A stretch of DNA of 64,000 bases from Nematopogon swammerdamellus (lineage: Eukaryota > Arthropoda > Insecta > Lepidoptera > Adelidae): contig OX336343.1 of NCBI GenBank assembly GCA_946902875.1, positions 19,639,596 to 19,703,595 on the forward strand, written 5' to 3'. Both the position numbers and the translations under genes were made by a program. Shown here piece by piece: positions 41,601 through 53,600 of this stretch. Each line of letters starts with the position of its first letter. The first letter of the stretch is position 1. A model generated the notes under the pieces. The model made no database searches, was not told where the DNA came from, and worked only from the letters and a program-made list of their open reading frames with translations.

Positions 41601-44600
41601 GGGTTTAACCCGCCCGGGTTGGTACCACCGCACTGAATGAAACGTCGGTCAAAACTGCTATGTAAATAGTTTGTGTTTTCCGACCAGTTCAGTGTAGCCG
41701 GCACGATCAAAGGGGGAAGCACTGACATGGCACCTAGTTCACCCGGTGTTATGGGCTGACATCACGGACGTTGTAGGTGATGTAGCCAACCGTGTCAGTT
41801 TCCATAAAAAAAAAAAAAAAAATAATTGTGTGAAATAAAACACTTTTGAAATGTTCTTGACTTTCTCCTGTATAGTCTCCGTGGGTTATACATACATCGG
41901 AATCCGCGGGGCACGAATGATTCAAGGTTGTTTAGTGATGGGACAATGTATCCACAAATATCGAAAATCGATCGTTATTTTAGAATAATATGAAATAACG
42001 TCGATTATTAAAACTAAGAGTATTTCTATAGAAAATAAGATATAATAAACAAATGTTGTATTTACTTTGTAGGTACAATACAAATCTGTTCAAACCACAA
42101 TATTAGTTTTATTGGTATGGAATAGAAAGAATTTGATTTTTTTTACCAACTTACACGTGTTACATCATAATGATATTGAAGACTTTTTTGTTACTGTTAT
42201 GAAACTGAATCGATTAGGCTATAAAAATCAACCACCTTTTTTTTATTTAAACACATAAAAAAATATTTTACATAAAAAAAAGGCCAAGGTCCAAAAAAAT
42301 AGGTCTTACAAAATTAGTTCATAGTAAGCTAAGGGGGGGTTCTGTATCGGAAATAGATCACTTTTGAAAAACAAAGAATTTATTTTTTCACAATTTTTTT
42401 TTTTTTTTATGTTAAATGTAAAAAAAAATTTTCTTAATCGTTTCGGTTTCGTGCTAGGAACAAAAAAGTCTTCCAACACGTATATCTCTTTCTTTCAGAA
42501 ATTGTGAAAAACCACAATTTTAGTTTTATTAGTATGGAATAGAAAGAATTTAATTTTTTTTACCAACTTACACGTGTTACATCATAATGGTCATGAAGAC
42601 TTTTTTGTTACTGTTATGAAACTGAATCGATTAGGTTATAATATAATATTATCTATATACGATTGTTATTTTAATAATTATCGGTCGATAGGTACTACTA
42701 ACTACTAGGTAGGTAGAATTTATTTTACTAATGAAATATTTGTGAACCTCTGACTAGGCTCTAGCCAGATGTTCACAAATATTTACAGGCTCCTAGCCGG
42801 TAGGGGTTGGGACGCCTATGGTTCAGTGCTGATTTTGAAGGGGACGGCGCGTACGCAGTCCCCACTACCAAAAATTACGCGCCCGAGTTATCCACATTAG
42901 GGATAATCGCAGGGGTCAGCCCGACCGCAGTGCAATGGAAGGGCCTCACCCTGGGGGAACCGCCTTAGTGATCACGGTGTCCCCCACGCCAGGTAAGTAT
43001 GCTTTGACGAACTAGCCAGGAGCTTTTGTGCGCTACAAAAATTATTTCGATAGCGTATTATAAGAATCGTATTTCGCCAGCGCCATCTACACCTGCACGA
43101 CTGAACTAAAAGTCAATGTTGGTGGCACCCTCTATATTTTCTTCACGGAACTAAAAGTAAATTTGGGAACTTTACAAACGATAGCAGCAACAGCAAACCT
43201 ATTTCAGTTTCAAGCGTTGAAGTATAGATGGCGTTACTAGACCAGCGGTTCGCGGTTGGTTCCCAAAAGGTGTTCTGCGGAAGGGGTTCCGTGGGTTACA
43301 GTACAGCCGGGAAAAGCACAAAACGCTCTCCCTAATCAAAAACGTGTAATATGTATAATTTATAATATCAAACTATAGTCTTGCTATTCAAATCAAACAT
43401 GATACCTAATCCGCCAACAATTTAGTACCAAAAATTAAGTATAGGTCACATAAACTTTAAACTTTTTTTAATTGACTGCTGCTGCTTGCTGGTTCGCCAA
43501 CAGAAGGACGATCATTCAGGGTGCTGTAGCCGAAAATAATCGGGAACAGCTGTACACGACGACGACGCTAGGCTAGGCTAGCAATTCGTCAACCTTTCGG
43601 AAAGCGGCTTATTTACCTAACCTACTATGTGCCTACTATACACTCATAAGCGCCGCCGGTCGCCACCGCGCGCGCGCCACCTCTCCGCGCGGCGAGCACT
43701 GCTATGCTGCGGGGCGGGGCCGATCACAGAATCACTGTTGCCAACACGGAAGGTGCGCGACATTCGTTGTTATCATTGCACGAGTATTCCGGAGGTTACA
43801 CGCTAGGTTAGGCATCAGTTCAGTCCATCAGTCTGGTTAAACCACGGTCCAGACCAGACTGACCGTTTAATCTACTTTGATGGATGGATGGTTTGGACTG
43901 ATGGACCAGACTGATGGATTTTAAAATATTTTGATACTAGACTGATGGCAGACTGATGCATTTTACGTCTGGCGTCAGTCTGGCGTCAATCTGGTCGTGA
44001 CCAAGGTCACGGACTGAACTGATGGAAAACCTAGCGTGTAACCTCCGTCTTACCGTTTTGAACTCTTCCTTGGATGTGAAGATGTTGACCTGTGTCATTG
44101 TATCGTTGTTATGCTCCACGTCCTGGCTCCAGGTGGCGCAGCGCTTAAATGGCTGCAACATTACGAAATATTTATTTATTTATCACACACATATAATAAG
44201 TACGTTTATGTACATGTTGGTCATTTACATTACTCGTCAACAGTTCGTCAATGACGATCGTTCACACAAATATGGTCAAATATAAAAAATAGTCAAATAC
44301 ACAATAAACTGTACCTATAACAAATTAATCAGTAAATTCGTCATCAAGGTAGGTAGGTATTCAGTTACCTTGTATGTTTTTTTAAAACATTTTTTTATGG
44401 AAACTGACACGGTTGGCTACATCACCTAAAACATCCGTGATGTCGGCCCATAACACCGGGTGAACTTGGTGCCACGTCAGTGCTTCCCCTCGGTCGTGCC
44501 GGCTACACTGAACCGGACGGAAAACACAAACTATTTACATAGCCGTTTCGACCGACCTTTCATTCAGTACGGTGGTACCAACCGGGCGGGTTAAACCGTA

Positions 44601-47600
44601 CCACCTAGTAATGGGAGTCATATCCCTTAGTCGCCTTTTACGACATACACGGGAAGAGATGCAGTGGGGCTATTCTTTTATAGTACCGGCCCCACACGGT
44701 ACGGTATGTAATGTAAGGTTTGTTCAACAGAAAGTCCTTTATTCGGCACCTAAAAACCATATTACTCCCAATCCTTTTAGTGACTGAGGCAGCTTTTCAT
44801 AATGAATGCGAATGAAGTTAGTGCAATAAATTGAAGTGTAGATTATTATGAAACTTTAGGTAGGTACCACCTGCAGAGAGAATTCGTCGGCCTCCTTGGG
44901 TAACTGCAGAGTGTTGGCTCGCTGCCCGAACACACCCTCCGCGTACGCCTGGAAGCTGTTCTTACTGCGCCGGTCCTCCACGTACTTGAACTGCGATGTT
45001 TTTTTAAGAGCAGAGTTTAGTCACGTAACATGTTAGGTATTTGGCTGTCTCTGTTCTCCACGCGCACTCCCCATCAACGCAAGAGGGACAGCTGCACGCT
45101 CTCAGCCAATATAACTACCTACACATTATTACTTGTCTATTGCTGGTTTGCTGCTACCTCAGCCCGCGCTTCCGCACATCGCGCCTCACGCCACACCCGC
45201 TGACGCCTAGCTCAGTAGCGTTAGTATCGCTGTCGCGTAGCCAAAGAATATAATACCGCGTAGCCACGCCCGTATTATATGTGTAATTGAGCTACCTACC
45301 CCTCGCGCGTGTACGAATTTTGTTTTTTTTGGTGTTATTTGTTTTATTACTAACATTTGTTGTGTTCAAATGCCAATACGAGTAAAAAAAGGAATAGTAA
45401 TATGACTATGACGTGTGCGCTAGCTTCACTAGTCATGTCACTTAATTACGTAGAATTATTATTACATGGTAGTATGCCTATGCCTGAAATACGAAGTAAC
45501 GACAATTCAGTTTAACACCTGGTGGCGGGACTCGGGAGTATTCGTCTATCCGACTTTTTTGTTACCTCATAATAACCGTCAGCGGTGGCATACTGGAAGG
45601 AACCAGACGACTAATACGTCAAAATCAAGAACATGTCAAAATTAACTTTCGGGGGGTTTAGGTTTTCCCGACCCCCAAACCTTATCCGATTTTTTACAAT
45701 TATTTTCGTTGTTGTAATAAGAACAGTCCAATCTACGTAGGCACCTATAGTTTTTGTATTTTTTTTATATCCAAAGTAATGATTCAATAAGGCTTAATGA
45801 ACTTCGTGACATCAACAAATTAAAAATTATATTCGTTCAAAAAATAAACTTTTAACTCTGGCGTTGTATATTTAATTTAAACAAAAAAATTACATGTAAG
45901 TATGTAGATTAGACTGTCCATATTACAAGAAAAAAGAATTATACAAATCGGTCAAGACTTAGGGAACATATTATTACTTAATAGTTACTTCGTAACAGAT
46001 AAATCACACCATAGAAAAAGTTCCATACCTTCGGCTTTAATAGCCTACTGTTTTACGTCGCCAATCGCTGCGTGCGAAAATGTACCTAAACGATCGAGTG
46101 TAAAGTGATTATTGCTTTGTAGCTGCGCGCTGTTGCGTGGGCGAGCGTGTAAGTATGCTTCGCGCGGCTGACGAATTTCTACTGAAAAATAACAGATCCC
46201 TATTCTGTGAAAATTTCAACCGGCTACCTATTACGGTTCCAAAGATACAGCCATCGGACGGACGGACAGACGGACAAACAGGCAGACAGACAGACATTTT
46301 AGGCTTATTAATAGGCTTCCGTACGGGGTACGAAAACCTAATAAAAAAACAACGAAAGCCTTTGAGATTTTTTCTCACGTCAGTTTATTCTAATATCGAG
46401 TAACTACCACTGCAACGTAGACAAGCCCTTACCAAGTAATCATTCGGATCATTTGTCATGATTTGAGGAAAGCGGCTCCGCCACGTGCGCGCGATGCCCT
46501 GCGTGTTGAGGTAGCCCTGCGACGTCAGGTCACCGGCGAACGAGACGTTGTGATTCGGCTTCCAGTGCCACTGACGCAGGTTTTCAATATCCTGACGGCA
46601 GAGGCGTACCTGAGAACAGACAATCATAGCATAGGGTCATTATTTTAACTACTAGGTACTACGTTTTACCTTTATTTATTTAAAAACATATTTAAAAGAG
46701 GTCTATTTCCTCCCAAGTACAGCCTGGGGTTTTTCAGAAGGGGCGTGAAAAGGCTCCTGTCAGGCCGGCATGGAATTCGCAATCTCCGTGCATCACAGAA
46801 TGTCCATGGGCATCGCAAGTCACCTACTTTTAAGTGAAGCGATCCTAAATGTCGCGCTTTCTATAAAAAAAAATCATTTAACAGCTTATTCGCATCAGCT
46901 ATCAAAATGAAAAATTTCAGATTCAGAGAAGGCTTGAATGAACCGTTCTCTATGAAATCTCGATAGGTAGAAATTATTTGAATTAATAGGGAGGAAGCTT
47001 CCATCCAAGGGAGGAAGTATGTTGCTGAAGCAAATCAAACGGACGACAGAACGACAGTTCGTGCTCAGGGAAATAAACTTGAATGACCGTCAAAAGATGA
47101 TCAAATAACATTAATAATGTCAGAGCAGACGGAATCATTATGAAGAAAAACTTGGGACGAACTGTTCATGAATGTAATAATGTTTTTAAAGTACCTATGG
47201 ACATTAATAAACATTAAGAAAGTGTGGCTAATGTGTGGCAAGCTTCCAAATGCAATGAAGGCTGAAGAAAAGTCGCCCACAACATAGGTACTCACATTGG
47301 ACACCCTATTGATGGCTCCGTTGTCGTAGTTACTCAGCAGGGATTGCTTGAACTTCTCCAAGTTCTGCAAGTCCACGATGCTGGAGGCGCTCGGCAGGCG
47401 CGCGCCGTGACGGTTCAAAGACCAGAACAGCACTGGCTCGCAATCTGAAAAAAGACATGCGATCCAACAATCATTTGTGAAGGGAAGAACAAGAAGAACG
47501 ACAAGGCATAGCACCAAGTTCTGACACGTACAATGCGCAAAAGGCTGCCACGATTGGTGTAGTAGGTGACGATAGGGACAAAGTGTAATAGGCTGAAATC

Positions 47601-50600
47601 GCGCGTGTAGCAGATGATGCAAAGTTCTGTAAAAAGAGAAGATTCTTCACTCTACAATAAATTTAATAGTAACGTTTCAACGGTACAAGCGGCTCATTTC
47701 AAGCAGCGGATCAGCCTGGCAATTCGGATAGGGAACACCACTTCAGTCATGGGGACCATGTTAATGGTCCCCATGGACTATTGTGTTTATTTATAACCTG
47801 TCTGCTTTAAGTTTGCCGGTCCGCGGGGTGCGAACCCCCTGCTCCCGCCGCTCGCCGCAATTTCCGCTACCCAGCTCAGTGCAACGCCGCCCTTGCAAAT
47901 AGCTAATTTCAAAAGTAGAATTTTTCGTTCAGCCTGATGACAGGTATTCATGAAGTTATTTAAAGTAGCCACCGACAAACTTGAAGCAGACAGTTTATAC
48001 TTATAGTTCGATTTATTTTTATAGTTAATTTAGTCTAGAATAAATTATTTTTAAGTATTTTATTTCAAATAAAATATTACGGATAGGAATGTGGGAGTGT
48101 AGTCACACTCCTTGTAAATATTTCCTGAAATTACACTTTGATAGTTCTAAAAAACGATACAAGCGGCGGGTTTACTGCCTAACCTTTGGATTTGAGGGTG
48201 CATGTAAGCGAATTTGAACTGTGTAGGTACTATTTTCAAAGAGCATCATAAAGATATGAATGATATTTCCTGGAAGTTTGCGAGAGCCCTTTATAAATTT
48301 GTTATGGCTACTGATGATGATGACCCTTGGAATCTAGGGCCAGCATCTACAGTCTAATCACGTTCTGAGAGACTGAAATGCACGAACAATTTTATATTTC
48401 TAGGTAAAAAAACAGTGTACGAACACTATCCGATAATTTACCCAGAACACAGACAAGGCTACATAAACCGTAACTATGACAAACTGCCACTGAAGCATCG
48501 TGACTCGTGAGCCGTTTATAGGTGAAGGAGAATGCTATTTTCGCCATCAATCATGGCCTAACTAATTACCTCCAATCATCGGCGTGTTAGAGTAACGCAT
48601 ATTTCATCGTCTGTCAGTTAGTGCATTTAACAAGCTTTTATAGGTGGCCTTTGTTCGTGCAATCAAACTGAAGTCCATTAGCTAGCACCGGCCGCCGCAG
48701 AAATTGCCACAAAATGTGAACTTTAATTTGTCGAGCAGTTGATGAAGGCATTTGATATTGTTTACCATATCTTTTCCATATTTTATACTAGCTTTTGCAC
48801 GCGGCTTCGCTTAGCGTGTTTAGGGTTTAACCTGCACGCAGAACTTCATTTCGGCCCATACTGTTTCTATGAAGTATCTTTTGTCTCACGCGCCAGCGGT
48901 GTTTTGCCGATCCCCATACATTCACTATGGGAGGCCCGCGTGCGTTTTCGATTCCGCACGGGGCGCGCGTTTACTCGCATAAAAGTGCATTGTGATCTAT
49001 AAAATAAGGTCGAATTCACATTCGTATTTATTTGGAGTACGATCTTTCTGGTTTTAATGTAGGTACCTATGTTGTAAGATATTATTTATTTTGAGTGAAG
49101 TGAAGACTTCTCGTGGTATGGTAGTGCGGCGCACGAACGCACTTTAGGACAGGGGACAGTCGGGCCGGCTCGTTCCTCCTCCAGCGCGGCAGTCTGGCCG
49201 TGCAGAGGGGGAACACTGCGAGCGTTATGGGGGCCTTTCCGCCGTCGTCGTCACTCGTCTCGTCGGGTACTAATATCTATTCTGTGTCGTCGGTGCCCAT
49301 GGATGAGATTTTCTAGTCGTTGGTGTTGGTGGCCCCGCACCGCACCGCTGCAATTCCGACTCGTCTGTCCCTGGACGGTTTTTATTATTGATTTTTTTTT
49401 AGGTTTAGATTAAATTTTTTAAGATTGTTATCTCGGGCACAATTTATCAAATTATGGAAATATTATGAAATGAAATGAAATGAAAATATACTTTATTGTA
49501 CACCATTTAAAAAGGTTACAAAAGGCGAGTTTAATGCCTTGCGGGATTCTTTACGAACTAACCTTTGGGACATGGAAAACATATTAGGTTAGAATACAAT
49601 GACAGCCAGCTTACCACTACCGGACATTGCCGCCAGAATGTTTTTAGGGGCTGCTATTTCTCTCTGGAGACTTAACTTCCATAAGCAGGTACTCTATATT
49701 TCCTTCTGTTCAGCAGATTTTCCTCCACAGATCTGGTAAACACTGGAACGCTCTCCATGCCCACATATTTCCTCCTAAGTATAATCTCGGGTCCTTCAAT
49801 AGAGGCGTGAATAGGCACCTGTCAGGCCGGCATGGCATTCGCAAATCCCGCGTACGACCGAATGTTCATGGACGTCGTTAGGACATGTTATGGGTGGCTC
49901 GGCGTCGCGACATTGTCGCGCTTTCTATAAAAAAAATTCTGGATCTACCTGAATAACACCCTAGATTTCTTGCCTCACTAATTTGCATTATGGCGCTTAG
50001 TGCCGCCGCCAGCATAATTCGTTTTATTCAGAATTAGTGAATAGGAAAAATCTGAAAAAAATATATGTTAATATGTGTGTTATTTATTATCTTTGCGCTA
50101 ACGGACAATTATTTCTTATATCAAACTCAAATATTAAACTATAAACAATGATATAGGAAAATCGCATGATCCATTGATTCTAGCCGACAGAACGCAATCA
50201 TCTTGTATTGATACAAATATAGGATAGGATACAATCGAGACAAAAGCCTTCTCATGTTCGTGCATCACTCGAGAGTCCGGCACATTTCCCCGACCCACAT
50301 TGTCTGCTCCACTTCTTCCTGTTAATCCACCTATACTCCACACATTCGTGGAACACCCGCAGCGGTGAATGCATGTGTGCGGTGTACGATGACGTTGGAT
50401 GTCCGACTCAGAGTTTGCGGTAGGGTTGTGTGAAGTCATGTATTGTATGACTAATTTTTTTAGTACCCAACCAAGCTAAGCTATTTGTAACTAACTGTAG
50501 GTCCCTTCCCTTCTTACCTTACTAGGTGGTAGGGTTTATCCCGCTCGGGTTGGTACCACCGCACTGAGCGAAACGTCGTCGGTCGAAACGGCTATGTAAA

Positions 50601-53600
50601 TAGTTCGTGTTTTCCGTGTCCAGTTCAGTGTACCCGACATGAAATGAAAGGAAGGACTGACATGGCACTTAGTTCACGCGCTGTTATGGGCTGACATCGC
50701 GGATGTGATGGACCCCGACATGTCCCGCGATCTAGAACCACTGCAACTCCGTAGGGATGTCGGCGCCCTAAGTGTGTTCTATCGCTTATTCCATGGGGAA
50801 TGTTCGGAGGAGCCACCTCTGCACAACGCTCACTGGGCAGGGAATGCATCCCTATACGCTGGACTTACCACGGATGCGTACCAATCGGTTCTGCAGATCT
50901 TTACTCCACAGAACTGGTAAACACTGGAACGCTCTCCCTGCCCACATATTTCCCCCCAAGTATAGTCTCGGGTCCTGGCATGGCATTCGCAACCCCCGTG
51001 TACGACCGAATGTCCATGGGCGTCGTTAGACACATTATGGGTGGCTCGGCGCCACATGTCGCGCTTAGTATAAAAAAAAAGTAGGTGATGTAGCCAACCG
51101 TGTCAGATTTTATAAAAAAATATATAAAACCTACTCTGTTCTGTTAAGTTCTAAAGTCCTCACAGCAACACACATTCGATTGTACAATATTTTCCCTACA
51201 TACAACCCCCCAAGAACTTGCAACCCCCTTTCGACACAACCCTGAGCACGCGGTCAGACGTGTGTGCGTGTGTGTGGGGAGAAATGCGCAACTCGCGTCG
51301 CGTTCTATCCGCTCTATTTGTTTGCACACGTCGATTCTCTGCTCCCGCCCCCCCGCCCCACGCCAGTCTCCAGTGGTCAGGATGATGGAACACACACCTG
51401 TTTTCCTGTTTGTCGTTACTAAACATAGAATACTGGGCGACTTTTTCCATTTCTTATACGACTGAAGAATACGGACACACACGGTGTTCTGTGGACACAC
51501 ACCACACGCCGTATCCCGACGATCGGGGTAAGTAGAGTAATCGGTGTTGTGCTGCAAGTACTCTGGTAAATTATAGCACAACACCGGCAATACCACATTT
51601 AGCAAAGTATTCGGACAAGATATCTATCAAGCAGCAAGTAAGGCACGAAGGCCCACCTGCTGCATGCCTCGGTGGAAAGACCGCGCCAGTGAGAGGTGGC
51701 TAGTTCGTCGCCCTTATGCAGGACATCTTGTCCTTATCCCTTAGTCGCCTTTTACGACATGCACGAGGAGAGATGCAGTGGGGCTATTCTTATTAAGTAT
51801 CGGCCCCAAAGAGTAATACCACAGAATAGAAAAGAGTACTGTAATACGGCTCATTGTTATTTGAGGTGACTTTCTTAATATACATACGTACATACATACA
51901 TTAAGCACACGCTGTATCCCGACAATCGGGGTAAGCAGAGTAGTTGTTGTTGTGCTGCAAGTACTTTTGTAAATTACAGCACAACACCGACCACCACGTT
52001 TGGCAAAGTATTAGGACAAGATAACTATCAAGCAGCAAGTTGTACCGTGTGGGGCCGGTACTTTAAAAGAATAGCCCCACTGCATCTCTCCCCGTGTATC
52101 TCGTAAAAGGCGACTAAGGGATATGACCCCTTCTTATATTACTAGGTGGTAGGGTTTAACCCGCCCGGGTTGATACCACCGCACAGAATGAAAGATCGGT
52201 CGAAACGGCTATGTAAATAGTTTGTGTTTTCCGTCCAGTTCAGTGAAGCCGGCACGACCGAAGGGAAGCACTGGCGTGGCACCAAGTTCACCCGGGTGTT
52301 ATGGCTGACATCACGGATATTGTAGGTGATGTAGCCAACCGTGTCAGATTCCATAAAAAAAAAAAGTAATACATTTAGCTTCCCAATTCATCACATCTTT
52401 TTCCAACCAGTTGAACACCTTTCCTAATCTGATCAGCCTAGCTCAGTGGTGCGGTGGTCTATAAGCGGCGGGTGGCCGAGTGGTTTGGGCATCGGCTTCT
52501 CATGCGGGAGGTCCGAGGTTCGAATCCGGTCGGCGTGTACCAATGAGTTTTTTCTGACGAAAAAATTTACGTGCATACCTACACCCGCTGCTTCACCGTT
52601 CGGAACCGGTGTAAAACTGTAGGTCCCTTCCCTTGCCCCTTACTAGGTGGTAGGCTCAAATTGTAGCCGACTGGGTTGGTACCACCGTACTGGATGTAAG
52701 ATGGCCGCAAGAAACCTCGGTTGTGTTCTCCTCTAGTCCAGTATAGCCAGCAATCCAGGGAAGTCTCCGGTATGGCACCTACCTTCTCAGAGGTGATATT
52801 GGCTGGTTAGAGCATGTGCTTTGGCCCCTCCGACTCAGCCACCCATACCGGATTACATAAAAAAAAAAAAAAGTGGTGCGGTCGATCGACTTTCAAACGT
52901 GATCATAAGCACACCTCGGCGCGGTCAGTACTTGAATGGGTGACCGCTCGGACCGTTGGAGGGTAAAACTGTAGGTCCCATCCCTTCTTACCTTACTGGT
53001 TGGTAGGGTGTATGTATAATCCGCCCGTGTTGACATCACCGCTCCGCACCGAATGAAAGTTCGGTCGAAACGGCGATGTAAATAGTTCGTGTTTCCCGTA
53101 CAGTTCAGTGTAGCCGGCACGACCGAAGGGAAACACTGACATTACACATAGCTCACTAAGTTGTTTATGGGCTGACATCACGGATGTTGTAGGTGATGTA
53201 GCTAACCGTGTAAGTTTCAATAAAAAAAAAAAAAAGATTGTACCATAAGATTATTTCGGCCCTATGAAAGTTACAACAGACCTGAAAATAGAACAGAACA
53301 GAAACTTTTGATTGCACACGAAAGAAGACAAGTAAGTACATGTAAAGAAATAAGAAATACAGTGGATCCGCTAAAGCTATATCTTTAGGGTTCCGTGTCA
53401 GGTACGGGACCCTATTACTAAGCCTACACCGTCTGTCTGTCTGTCCGTCCGTCCGTCCGTCCGTCCGTCCGTCTGTCCTAGGGCTGTATCTCTTGAACCG
53501 TCATTGGTAGCCCGTTGAAATTTTCACAGAATATGTGTTATTTATTATGGCCGAAATAACAACAAATAATAAAAATAAGAAAAAGTAAAAAATTCACGGG

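Noticed and set aside
52465..52540. Functional tRNA gene
   Set aside because: The tRNA-like head passes into a SINE body with poly-A tail, and acceptor pairing is poor.
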